A DNA stretch of 64,000 nucleotides, from contig NZ_JAUTBL010000002.1 in NCBI RefSeq assembly GCF_030819275.1, forward strand, positions 1,056,501-1,120,500, written 5' to 3'. Every line of letters starts with the position of its first letter. Positions within the stretch are counted from its first letter, which is position 1. The stretch is from Agrobacterium larrymoorei (GTDB lineage: Bacteria > Pseudomonadota > Alphaproteobacteria > Rhizobiales > Rhizobiaceae). Both the position numbers and the translations under genes were made by a program. A model generated the notes under the pieces. The model saw only the letters and a program-made list of their open reading frames with translations. It was not told the DNA's origin and made no database searches. Of this stretch, positions 1-8,249 are shown one piece after another.

Positions 1-65
1 TCGATCGGCTGAAATTCGGCTTTTTCGCGGGTCAGCGTGTTGTAAAGCTTCAAGCGCAAGGACAT
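1..65 (-). CDS. cysS: Cysteinyl-tRNA synthetase, N-terminal fragment (runs off the left edge)
   Basis: Only the first 21 codons lie in the window. They read MSLRLKLYNTLTREKAEF followed by QPID, which is the conserved opening of bacterial CysRS (LKLYNTLTR…K..F.PI). The ATG at 65 follows an AAGGAAA Shine-Dalgarno at good spacing. The family charges tRNA-Cys in the cytoplasm. The gene is co-oriented with the SDR and purF genes. The identification rests on a short but characteristic segment, and the HIGH and KMSKS motifs are outside the window. Confidence 0.8.
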   Translation of the reverse strand, partial: MSLRLKLYNTLTREKAEFQPI

Positions 66-274
66 GCGTATTTCCTTCGGGTATCGGAGATTGACCCCAC
101 CGGAGCGTTTGTCTGCTTTGACCTTTCAGGAGACGAAAACGATCTGGCCGGGGGTTAGACCAGCAAAATTCAACTCAGCAGCAACGGCAGATCGTTATTT
201 TCATGGCTTGCTTTATGAAGCGACGCCCGTTGTCGGTCAAGAGCATCGCTTTGAGATTCACGCTGGTTCGCAAG

Positions 275-1015
275 TCATTCCGGCGTGCGATAGCTGACGA
301 ATTTCCGGTCGCGGACGACATAGATCTTACCGGTCTCGGAGAGGTCAGGTGAGGCAAGCGGGACGATAGCCTGTGCCACTTCCGAAGGATGGGGCAGGGT
401 GTCGGGATCTTCGCCGGGCATCGCCTGGGCGCGCATTGCCGTACGCGTCGCGCCCGGATTGATGCTGTTGACGCGCAAATGGGTCTGCTCGGTCTCCGCC
501 GCCCAAGTGCGTGCCAGCGCTTCAACGGCAGCCTTTGAGGTAGAATAGACGCCCCAGAACGGCCGACAGGAATGGGCAGCGCCAGAGGACAGGATCAGCG
601 CGCGCCCGGCATCGGACTTCAACAGAAGCGGTTCGACTGAGCGAATGAGACGCCAGGTTGCGGTGACGTTGATGTTCATCACCTTTTCAAACACCTTGGC
701 CTCTATATGGCCGACAGGGGAAATGACGCCAAGCATCCCGGCATTGGCGACCAGAATGTCGAGCTTGCCCCAACGTTCGTGGATAGAGGCGCCGAGTGCA
801 TCGATCGCCTTCATGTCTGCGAGATCGAATGGAACGAGCGTGGCCGTACCACCGACAGCCTTGATAGCGTCGTCCAGATCTTCGAGCCCACCAACCGTGC
901 GCGCGCAGGCAATCACATGGGCGCCAGCTTTGGCCAGTTCGACCGCGGTGAAATAGCCGATGCCGCGAGAGGCTCCGGTCACGAGTGCGATCCGGCCTTT
1001 AAGGTCGATGGTCAT
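275..1015 (-). CDS. SDR family NAD(P)-dependent oxidoreductase
   Basis: A classical short-chain dehydrogenase of 246 aa. Visible features are the nucleotide-binding TGASRGIG motif near residue 14, a NAG motif (VANAG) near 90, a serine in LILSSGAA, and the catalytic pair YSTSK. The ATG at 1015 is chosen over an upstream in-frame ATG because a purine-rich GGGGGGA sits just before it and the Rossmann fold begins directly after. It lies downstream of purF in the same direction, separated by a terminator-like hairpin. The substrate cannot be inferred; the C-terminus (KIYVVRDRKFVSYRTPE) is not diagnostic. Confidence 0.85.
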   Translation of the reverse strand: MTIDLKGRIALVTGASRGIGYFTAVELAKAGAHVIACARTVGGLEDLDDAIKAVGGTATLVPFDLADMKAIDALGASIHERWGKLDILVANAGMLGVISPVGHIEAKVFEKVMNINVTATWRLIRSVEPLLLKSDAGRALILSSGAAHSCRPFWGVYSTSKAAVEALARTWAAETEQTHLRVNSINPGATRTAMRAQAMPGEDPDTLPHPSEVAQAIVPLASPDLSETGKIYVVRDRKFVSYRTPE

Positions 1016-1109
1016 GGTCCCCCCTGAATATCGTTCGACAGTCCGCCATGTCTTACTGAGGGAGGACATGTCCGGCAAGCGGCTTCGAGGTCTGAGAAGG
1101 CCGCAGAGA

Positions 1110-1136
1110 AAAGCCCGCATTTGTGATGCGGGCTTT
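1110..1136 (-). terminator. Rho-independent terminator after purF
   Basis: An 11-bp perfect stem (AAAGCCCGCAT / ATGCGGGCTTT) with a 5-nt loop, followed on the minus strand by TTTTCTC. It begins 8 nt past the purF stop codon. Confidence 0.8.
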
Positions 1137-1143
1137 AAAAAGA

Positions 1144-2637
1144 TTAGCCGTTGCTGGCGAGCATGGAGATCTTGCTGCCCATCGACTCACCATTCTTGTC
1201 GAGAAGGCGTGTCGGATATTCACCGGTAAAGTAATGATCGGTGAACTGAGGACGGGCAGGATTGCGGTCCTCTCCGCCCACGGCGCGGTAAAGTCCGTTG
1301 ATCGATAGGAAGGCGAGCGAATCCGCGCCAATATATTTCGCCATCGCATTCACGTCGGCATACTGGTTGGCGAGAAGCTTATCGGCATCCGGCGTGTCGA
1401 TACCGTAGAAATCCGGATGGAAAATCATCGGGCTCGCGACGCGGATGTGGACTTCCTTGGCGCCAGCTTCACGGATCATCTGCACGATCTTGACCGACGT
1501 CGTGCCACGAACGATGGAATCATCCACCAGAACGACGCGCTTGCCTTCGATCATTGCCCGGTTGGCGGAATGTTTCAGCTTCACGCCGAAAGCGCGGATC
1601 TGCTGCGTCGGCTCGATGAAGGTACGGCCGACATAGTGGTTGCGGATGATGCCGTATTCGAAGGGAATACCGCTTTCCTGCGCGAAGCCAAGCGCCGCAG
1701 GCGTTCCGCCGTCGGGCACCGGCACGACGACATCGGCCTCGAGCGGGGCTTCCTTGGCAAGGTTCATGCCCATGTTCTTGCGGGTCGTATAGACGTTACG
1801 ACCGCCGACGACGGAGTCGGGGCGAGCGAAATAGACATATTCGAACAGGCAGAGGCGCTCCGGCTGCGGCTTGTTCGGCTTGCGCGCATCGATGCTGATC
1901 GAACCATCCGGCTGGATCTCACAGATGATGACTTCACCATTTTCAACGTCGCGGACGAATTTTGCACCGATAATGTCGAGCGCACATGTCTCGGAACAGA
2001 AGATCGGCTTGCCGTCCAGATCGCCCATGACGAGGGGACGGATGCCAGTGGGATCGCGCGCTGCAATCAGCTTGGTGCGGGTCATGGCCAGCATCGAATA
2101 ACCACCTTCCATCTGGCGGATCGCATCGATGAAGCGGTCGGCCGTGGAGGAGTGGCGGGAGCGTGCGATCAGATGCAGTACGACCTCTGTGTCGGACGTG
2201 GACTGGCAGATCGCGCCGGTCGCGATGATCTGGCGGCGAAGCGTCAGGCCATTGGTGAAGTTGCCGTTATGGGCAATGGCGATGCCGCCTTCTTCCAACT
2301 CGGCGAACAGCGGCTGCACGTTGCGCATCGCGACTTCACCGGTGGTCGAGTAGCGCGTATGACCCATCGAGATCGTGCCGGGAAGGCGGGCCAATGTGGC
2401 CGGGTTGGTGTAATGATCGCCCACCAGACCCATGTGCCGCTCCTGATGGAAGCGCTTGCCATCGAAGGAAACGATACCGGCCGCTTCCTGGCCACGATGC
2501 TGAAGAGCATGCAGGCCGAGTGCCGTCAGGGCCGCCGCATCCGCGTGACCGAGAATGCCGAAAACACCGCATTCCTCATGCAGCGTATCGCCATCGATAA
2601 TGTCATTGAAGGTGGAATGCGAAAGCGGCTCATTCAT
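1144..2637 (-). CDS. purF: Amidophosphoribosyltransferase
   Basis: Catalyses the first committed step of purine synthesis: PRPP and glutamine give 5-phosphoribosylamine. The 497-aa protein has a 22-residue propeptide followed by Cys23 (EECGVFGI), the N-terminal nucleophile of the glutaminase domain. HALQHRGQEAAGI follows, then the C-terminal PRTase domain with the PRPP loop VVLVDDSIVRGTTS. The C-terminal region lacks the CLACF-type cysteines of the Bacillus Fe-S enzymes (it reads FTDHYFTGEYPT), so this looks like a cluster-free form. It follows cvpA in the same direction, as in many proteobacteria, but a hairpin separates the two. Confidence 0.97.
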   Translation of the reverse strand: MNEPLSHSTFNDIIDGDTLHEECGVFGILGHADAAALTALGLHALQHRGQEAAGIVSFDGKRFHQERHMGLVGDHYTNPATLARLPGTISMGHTRYSTTGEVAMRNVQPLFAELEEGGIAIAHNGNFTNGLTLRRQIIATGAICQSTSDTEVVLHLIARSRHSSTADRFIDAIRQMEGGYSMLAMTRTKLIAARDPTGIRPLVMGDLDGKPIFCSETCALDIIGAKFVRDVENGEVIICEIQPDGSISIDARKPNKPQPERLCLFEYVYFARPDSVVGGRNVYTTRKNMGMNLAKEAPLEADVVVPVPDGGTPAALGFAQESGIPFEYGIIRNHYVGRTFIEPTQQIRAFGVKLKHSANRAMIEGKRVVLVDDSIVRGTTSVKIVQMIREAGAKEVHIRVASPMIFHPDFYGIDTPDADKLLANQYADVNAMAKYIGADSLAFLSINGLYRAVGGEDRNPARPQFTDHYFTGEYPTRLLDKNGESMGSKISMLASNG

Positions 2638-2738
2638 CTGGCTTGCCTTTGCTTACTGCCAAAAACAAAAACCGCCCCGGCGATTTACTCTGCCGGTTTG
2701 GCCTGTTTGCTGCCTATATCGAAGTATTTAGCACAAAT

Positions 2739-2769
2739 AGCGCGCCTTGCATCTATTGCAAGGCGCGCT
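2739..2769 (-). terminator. Terminator-like hairpin between cvpA and purF
   Basis: A perfect 13-bp stem (AGCGCGCCTTGCA / TGCAAGGCGCGCT) with a 5-nt loop, followed on the minus strand by ATTTGTG. The short T run suggests weak or partial termination just after cvpA. Confidence 0.6.
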
Positions 2770-2775
2770 ATCGGA

Positions 2776-3363
2776 TCAATTCGCTGGGACCGGCGCCGTT
2801 GTTGCCGGCGCGTCTTCCGCAGGCGCCTGCTCAGGTGTGGTCTCAGTCTTCTTCCCAAGGATGCGAGAGCGGATTTGCGGCTCGATATCGTCCGGCAGAA
2901 CGGCTTCCAGCTTGCCGACCAGACCATCGAGGAACGGCTTGGATTTGGCCTGCGTTACCCAATCGGGCTGCGTTCTCACATCGACCAGCCAGTTCCAGAA
3001 AGCGACCGCGACGACGAGCAGAAGCAGGCCGCGCGCAGCGCCGAAGAGGAAACCGAGCGTGCGATCTAGCGCACCGATGCGGCTGTCGATGATGAAATCG
3101 GCAATGCGCGAGGTGATGAAGGAAATGATGATCAGCGCAACGAGGAAGACCAGACCGGCCGAACCGGCAATCGCGATCTTGTCGTCATCGGTATAGTTGC
3201 GCGCATAGGGAAGCAGCAGCGGATAAAGATAGTAAGCAGCTGCAACGGAGCCGACCCAACTTGCGATGGACAGAATTTCACGCGAGAACCCACGCACCAT
3301 GGCGAGAACGGCGGAGAAAAGCACAACGGCAAGAACGATACCGTCGAAAATCGTAATGGGCAT
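2776..3363 (-). CDS. cvpA: CvpA family inner-membrane protein
   Basis: A 195-aa protein with four predicted hydrophobic helices in the first ~130 residues, beginning MPITIFDGIVLAVVLFSAVL. It carries the CvpA-type GFSREILSIASWVGS stretch and IGALDRTLGFLFGAARGLL, followed by a polar, Pro/Ala-rich tail. E. coli CvpA is needed for colicin V production and for envelope homeostasis; the molecular role is not settled. It lies between radA and purF, a common linkage. The start ATG is the first in frame and matches family starts. Confidence 0.9.
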   Translation of the reverse strand: MPITIFDGIVLAVVLFSAVLAMVRGFSREILSIASWVGSVAAAYYLYPLLLPYARNYTDDDKIAIAGSAGLVFLVALIIISFITSRIADFIIDSRIGALDRTLGFLFGAARGLLLLVVAVAFWNWLVDVRTQPDWVTQAKSKPFLDGLVGKLEAVLPDDIEPQIRSRILGKKTETTPEQAPAEDAPATTAPVPAN

Positions 3364-3455
3364 TTACCAACTCCGGAGGTCGCGGCACCTGAAAGGAAGC
3401 CGCTGTGCCAATTTGCGATCCTCTTACACTAGCCGGGTAAGCAGCGAAAGGATCA

Positions 3456-4859
3456 TTATTCGTCTTCCTCAGCCTGTCTGAAGCGGTTACCCGAACCTGC
3501 AATGCGCGCCACGAGGTCGGGGAGGCTTTCAATCTCCGTCCAGCGCCCCTTTGAGCCCTTCGGCAATTCCGCCGACGCGGAGGGGAGAAAGGCGGTGGAA
3601 AATCCAAGCTTCTCGGCTTCCTTCAACCGCTGCGCCGTTTGGGACACCGGCCGCACTGCGCCCGACAGGCTGATTTCGCCGAAATAGACGCAATCGGCAG
3701 GCAGGGCAAGACCGGCAAGCGAGGAAACCAGTGCAGAAGCAATCGCCATGTCTGCTGCGGGCTCCGAGATACGGTAGCCACCGGCTATGTTGAGATAGAC
3801 ATCGTGCTGACCAAGCTTCACGCCGCAATGGGCCTCGAGTACGGCAAGAATCATAGCAAGCCGCGACGAATCCCACCCCACCACCGCACGACGCGGTGTG
3901 CCAAGCGAGGTTGCCGCCACCAGGGCCTGAACCTCCACTAGCACGGGGCGCGTGCCTTCCATACCGGCGAAGACGGCGGCGCCCGGGGATTTTTCGTTGC
4001 GCTCTCCCAGGAAAAGCTCCGAAGGATTGGAGACCTCGCGCAGACCCCGGTCCGACATTTCGAACACACCAATTTCATCGGTCGGGCCGAAACGGTTCTT
4101 GACGGTCCGCAGGATGCGATAATGATGCCCGCGATCGCCCTCAAAATAGAGAACAGCATCCACCATGTGCTCTACCACACGCGGACCGGCGATCTGGCCT
4201 TCCTTCGTTACATGGCCGACCAGCACCATGGTGGCACCGGTTTGCTTGGCAAAGCGGATCATCGCCTGAACACCGGTGCGCACCTGCGTAACCGTCCCGG
4301 GGGCGGAATCGGCGGTGTCGCTCCACAGCGTCTGGATGGAATCGATGATAACGAGATCGGGCCGCTTCCCCTCGGAAATCGTCGCGAGAATGTCCTCGAC
4401 ATTGGTTTCCGCTGCCAGAAGCACGTCGGTTTCCGCTGCACCTAAGCGCTGCGCACGTAGCCGCACCTGCGCCACGGCCTCTTCGCCAGACACATAGATA
4501 ACGCGATGGCCTTGGCGCGAGAGTGCCGCCGCGGCCTGCATCAGCAGCGTCGATTTTCCGATGCCCGGATCGCCACCGATCAGAACCGCCGATCCGCGCA
4601 CGAAGCCCCCGCCTGTCGCGCGATCCAGCTCGCTCATGCCGGTCGGAATACGCGGTGCTTCCTCTATTTCACCGGAAAGCGAGGTGAGGGTGACGGGACG
4701 GCCCTTCTTCGGCGTTTTGCCGGGCCCGCCGCCGATTCCACCCATCGGGTCTTCTTCAACGATGGTGTTCCACTCGCCGCAGCCCTCGCATTTGCCGGCC
4801 CAACGGGTGTGGACGGTACCGCAGTTCTGGCAAATGAATTGTGTCTTGGCTTTGGCCAT
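3456..4859 (-). CDS. radA: DNA repair protein RadA (branch-migration ATPase)
   Basis: A 467-aa, full-length RadA/Sms. It has a C4 zinc finger (C10, C13, C24, C27: CQNCG…CEGCG) and a RecA-like core with Walker A GGDPGIGKST near residue 95. The RadA-specific KNRFG motif is in the middle, and a Lon-protease-like C-terminal domain (ADMAIASALVSSL, then GEISLSGAVRPV) lacks protease function in this family. RadA promotes branch migration during recombinational repair. It sits between alr and cvpA on the same strand. Confidence 0.96.
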   Translation of the reverse strand: MAKAKTQFICQNCGTVHTRWAGKCEGCGEWNTIVEEDPMGGIGGGPGKTPKKGRPVTLTSLSGEIEEAPRIPTGMSELDRATGGGFVRGSAVLIGGDPGIGKSTLLMQAAAALSRQGHRVIYVSGEEAVAQVRLRAQRLGAAETDVLLAAETNVEDILATISEGKRPDLVIIDSIQTLWSDTADSAPGTVTQVRTGVQAMIRFAKQTGATMVLVGHVTKEGQIAGPRVVEHMVDAVLYFEGDRGHHYRILRTVKNRFGPTDEIGVFEMSDRGLREVSNPSELFLGERNEKSPGAAVFAGMEGTRPVLVEVQALVAATSLGTPRRAVVGWDSSRLAMILAVLEAHCGVKLGQHDVYLNIAGGYRISEPAADMAIASALVSSLAGLALPADCVYFGEISLSGAVRPVSQTAQRLKEAEKLGFSTAFLPSASAELPKGSKGRWTEIESLPDLVARIAGSGNRFRQAEEDE

Positions 4860-4964
4860 AAGGTCAGTCTTTTTCTTGTGAGAGCAATGAGGGGTATGGC
4901 GGATTTTGATCCTGTTTTGTTCTCGTTAGCACAGGTTGTCCCAGCTTTCCAAGAGCCTAAAAAC

Positions 4965-6140
4965 TTACTCGTTGCCGATCAGATATTGCCGCTCATAACG
5001 AAGACCAAGGCTGGTCAACATCTCGTAGCCAATCGTGCCGGCGGCACGCGCCACCTCATCCACCGGAATATTTGACCCGAAGAGCTCGATATAGTCGCCC
5101 GCACGAATGGCACGTTCCGGCACGTCGGTGACGTCGAAAATTGTGAGGTCCATGGTGATGCGACCGGCGACTGGAACGCGGTAGCCATTGATGAAGCCTT
5201 CCGCGCCGCCACGGCCCATCTCGCGCAACGGAATGCCAGAGCCGGAGAGCGATCGCGAATATCCATCGGCATAGCCCACAGCCGCGATTGCCAGACGGCT
5301 CGCACGCTTCAACTGATAGGTGCCGCCATAACTTACCGTTTGCCCTTCACCGGCTTCGCGAATCTGGATGATCCGCGCCTCTGCCTTGGCGACGGGGCGC
5401 ATGGGATTCTGCATGTCGCTGACGGCTTCGCCGCCGTAAAGTGAGATGCCTGGACGCGTCAGGTCGAAGTGGTATTCCGGGCCGAGGAAGATTCCGGCAG
5501 AGGCTGAAAGGCTTGATTCGATACCTTCGAAAACGGCACTAACCCTTCGAAATGATTCAAGCTGCGCCTTGTTCATCGGCGAAGAGGGGGTATCGGCGCT
5601 CGCAAGGTGGGACATGACCAGTACGGGATCGAAGCTTGCCGGCCGTGTCGGGTCATCGGCCAGATAAAGCGCGTCTTCGACTGGAAGCCCAAGGCGGTTG
5701 AAACCGATATCCACATGCAGCGCAAACGGATGGTCGCCGCGCTCGGCCAGAGCGCTCGTCCAGAAGGAGAGCTGTTCCTCCGAAGCTATCACCGGCACGA
5801 GATCATGGGCGAAGACATCGCGTTCCTGGCCCGGCCAAATTCCAGACAGCACGAAGATGCGCGCCTCCGGCGCATGAGGGCGAAGGGTGACACCTTCCGC
5901 GACGCTGGCAACGAAGAAATCCCGCGCACCGGCGTGATAGAGCGTCGAGCCGCAATCCTCGATCCCCATACCATAGGCATCCGCTTTCACCACAGCTGCC
6001 GCCCGCGCCTTGCCAGAGCGTCGCTGCATGTCGCGCCAGTTATCGGCAAGCGCCGCGAGATCGATGGTCAGCCGAAGTGGCGCGGTTTCGAATGCGTCTG
6101 CATCCATTTCGGAAAAGCTGTCATCGAGGTCGTCTGTCAT
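4965..6140 (-). CDS. alr: Alanine racemase
   Basis: A PLP enzyme that interconverts L- and D-alanine for peptidoglycan. The PLP-lysine motif VVKADAYGMG places K52, counted from the ATG at 6140. The second catalytic residue, a tyrosine, lies in AVGYADGYSR, and the C-terminal domain contains RITMDLTIFDVTD. An upstream in-frame GTG (6158) overlaps the AAAGGG ribosome-binding site of the ATG, so 6140 is preferred. At 391 aa the length is normal. In many relatives dnaB lies immediately upstream; here a plus-strand accessory block intervenes. Confidence 0.94.
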   Translation of the reverse strand: MTDDLDDSFSEMDADAFETAPLRLTIDLAALADNWRDMQRRSGKARAAAVVKADAYGMGIEDCGSTLYHAGARDFFVASVAEGVTLRPHAPEARIFVLSGIWPGQERDVFAHDLVPVIASEEQLSFWTSALAERGDHPFALHVDIGFNRLGLPVEDALYLADDPTRPASFDPVLVMSHLASADTPSSPMNKAQLESFRRVSAVFEGIESSLSASAGIFLGPEYHFDLTRPGISLYGGEAVSDMQNPMRPVAKAEARIIQIREAGEGQTVSYGGTYQLKRASRLAIAAVGYADGYSRSLSGSGIPLREMGRGGAEGFINGYRVPVAGRITMDLTIFDVTDVPERAIRAGDYIELFGSNIPVDEVARAAGTIGYEMLTSLGLRYERQYLIGNE

Positions 6141-6220
6141 GGCCGTGCACCCTTTCACTGTCGCCGTGGTCTATCACTTTTGTTCAAGACCGTCATGACG
6201 GATTGGGCTAAACCTTGCCT

Positions 6221-7078
6221 ATGCACAATGTTTCGCAGGAACAGGCCACCGATCACATGCCGCTTTCACGCGCAGAAACCACTTGGTTTTGGCGTGATAA
6301 GCGTTTCAAAGGCATGGAGTGCATGACGGCGACGTTCCTCACGCATGAATTCTCGCCACACGCGCATGACACCTTTTCCATCGGCGCCATCGAAAACGGC
6401 TCGCAGATTTCCACCATCAAAGGCACGACCGAGCGGACCGGCCCCGGCCATCTTTATCTCATCGATCCCGGCCAGATTCACGATGGCGCACCCGGCGGCG
6501 ATGGCTACAGATACCGCATGATCTATCCGGATGTGGCACTTCTGTCCGACGTGATCGAAGACGTGACCGGCCGCGCCTTTCATGGCACGCCGTCCTTTCC
6601 AAGCTTCCTGCCGCATGACCCGAAGATGGCGCAGGCCTTTCAAATCGCTCATCGCAGGCTGGAAAGCGGGGCAGGCGCACTAGAAGCGGATGAGGGTATG
6701 TTCTCGGTTCTCGCCGAACTCTTCTCCCGTCACGGCAGCGCCATCATCCTGCCTGTTGAGACACGCGAGAAAACCGCGGTCTATCAGGCACGGGATTATC
6801 TCAACGACAACTTCGATACGGATGTGGGACTGGAAGAACTGGCGAGTATGGCCGGTCTCAGCCGCGCCCATCTGATCCGCGCCTTCCGCCGTGAATTCCA
6901 CATCACGCCGCATGCCTATCTGACCGATATCCGCATCCGCCGGGCGAGACATTTGTTGCGCAGGGGAGAAAGCCCCGCATCCGTGGCGCTTGAATGTGGC
7001 TTCGCCGATCAGGCGCATTTTACCCGCCACTTCAAGGCGCGTACCGGCGTGACGCCGGGCCAGTTTCGCGCTGCCTAA
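6221..7078 (+). CDS. AraC family transcriptional regulator
   Basis: A 285-aa protein with an N-terminal cupin-like sensor domain (HEFSPHAHDTFSIG, GPGHLYLIDPGQIHDG). Two C-terminal helix-turn-helix motifs end in ALECGFADQAHFTRHFKARTGVTPGQFR, the AraC signature. It is immediately upstream of azlC and azlD on the same strand, an arrangement common for regulators of AzlCD-type amino-acid exporters, so it probably controls them. The start is uncertain: ATG at 6221 or ATG at 6257; neither has a strong ribosome-binding site. Confidence 0.88.
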   Translation: MHNVSQEQATDHMPLSRAETTWFWRDKRFKGMECMTATFLTHEFSPHAHDTFSIGAIENGSQISTIKGTTERTGPGHLYLIDPGQIHDGAPGGDGYRYRMIYPDVALLSDVIEDVTGRAFHGTPSFPSFLPHDPKMAQAFQIAHRRLESGAGALEADEGMFSVLAELFSRHGSAIILPVETREKTAVYQARDYLNDNFDTDVGLEELASMAGLSRAHLIRAFRREFHITPHAYLTDIRIRRARHLLRRGESPASVALECGFADQAHFTRHFKARTGVTPGQFRAA

Positions 7079-7151
7079 ACCGCGGCATCACTTTCGTTCA
7101 ATACGGTTCACTGACGACCCCCTAGATGCTTCTCCTGAACAGGAGAATGAC

Positions 7152-7862
7152 ATGTTGAGCAAGACCCCGCCTGAAAAACCACAGGAACTGATCATCGGAT
7201 TGAAAGCCGCTTCGCCGCTGCTCGTCGCCATGGTGCCGATCGGCATGGTCTTCGGCACGATTGCCGTGAGCAAGGGGCTGTCGCCCTTGGAAGCCTGCCT
7301 GATGTCGCTTTTCGTTTTCGCCGGTGGTGCGCAATTCGTAGCCATGGATTTGTGGACGCATCCTGCAAGCTGGGCAGCGCTCGGTTTTGCAGCACTCCTC
7401 GTCAATCTCAGGCACATACTGATGAGCGCCTCCATCGCCGCGAAGATGGAAAGTTTCAAGCCCTGGCAGCGCTGGCTCGCCATGCCTGTCCTGACGGACG
7501 AATCCTGGGCGTTGGCGGAATTTCGCAGCATGACGAGCACGCTCCGTCCGGCATTTTTCGCCGCCGCCGCGCTCTCGATCTATGCCGTCTGGAACCTGTC
7601 GACGCTCGCGGGCGCTCTGCTCGGTTCTGTCATGGGTGATACAACCGTTATCGGCCTCGACTTTGCATTTCCGGCGGTCTTTATCGTGCTTCTGATGGGG
7701 TTCTGGAAAGGCAGGCAAACGGGTTTCGTTCTTCTGGCGAGTGCGACCGCCGCCTTCCTCACCCATCGATACGTACCCGGCGCATGGTACATAGCCGCCG
7801 GTGCTCTCGCAGGACTGGCCGTCGCCGGTTTTGCCAAGGACGAGCGGGAGATGCCCCGATGA
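7152..7862 (+). CDS. azlC: AzlC family branched-chain amino-acid exporter, large subunit
   Basis: A 236-aa membrane protein of the AzlC family. It has the typical MVPIGMVFGTIAVSKGLSPLEA entry and FVFAGGAQFVAMDLW, then several hydrophobic helices. AzlC pairs with the small AzlD protein to export branched-chain amino acids or analogues. The ATG follows AGGAG at ideal spacing. Its stop overlaps the azlD start by 4 nt (ATGA), implying translational coupling. Confidence 0.9.
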   Translation: MLSKTPPEKPQELIIGLKAASPLLVAMVPIGMVFGTIAVSKGLSPLEACLMSLFVFAGGAQFVAMDLWTHPASWAALGFAALLVNLRHILMSASIAAKMESFKPWQRWLAMPVLTDESWALAEFRSMTSTLRPAFFAAAALSIYAVWNLSTLAGALLGSVMGDTTVIGLDFAFPAVFIVLLMGFWKGRQTGFVLLASATAAFLTHRYVPGAWYIAAGALAGLAVAGFAKDEREMPR

Positions 7863-8161
7863 GCCTTGACGCCAACACGGTGCTGACCATCCTCGCCATG
7901 GCCGTCGCGACACTTGCGACACGCTTCGGCGGTCTCGTTCTCATCCGCCATGTCCAAATGACGGATCGGGCTAAACGCGCGCTCAACGCGGTGCCGCCCG
8001 CAGTGCTGATGGCCGTCGTCACGCCAACCGCCTTGACGAGCGGCCTTGCCGAAACCATCGGCTGCGCTGTCACCGCCCTTGCGGCGACTCGCCTTTCACT
8101 TCTGCCTGCCGCAGCTGCGGGTGTGATAACCGTGGCGGTTTTGCGCGCGCTTGGGCTGTAG
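7859..8161 (+). CDS. azlD: AzlD family transporter small subunit
   Basis: A 100-aa hydrophobic protein starting MSLDANTVLTILAMAVATL, with TRFGGLVLIRH and KRALNAVPPAVLMAVVTPTA, typical of AzlD. The start ATG overlaps the azlC TGA in ATGA, which fixes the start against a longer in-frame extension inside azlC. It forms the two-component exporter with AzlC. Confidence 0.9.
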   Translation: MSLDANTVLTILAMAVATLATRFGGLVLIRHVQMTDRAKRALNAVPPAVLMAVVTPTALTSGLAETIGCAVTALAATRLSLLPAAAAGVITVAVLRALGL

Positions 8162-8249
8162 TCCAGCGACCCCAGGGTTGTGCAGACTTGACAACGGCGC
8201 TATGTCCGGGACGACGACTTTCTAGTTTGTGAAAAGCGGGAGGACCGTT

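Noticed and set aside
1417..3069. 550-codon plus-strand open frame
   Set aside because: Runs antisense over purF and cvpA, which have clear motifs; composition (Arg/His/Asp-rich) is typical of a shadow frame in GC-rich DNA.
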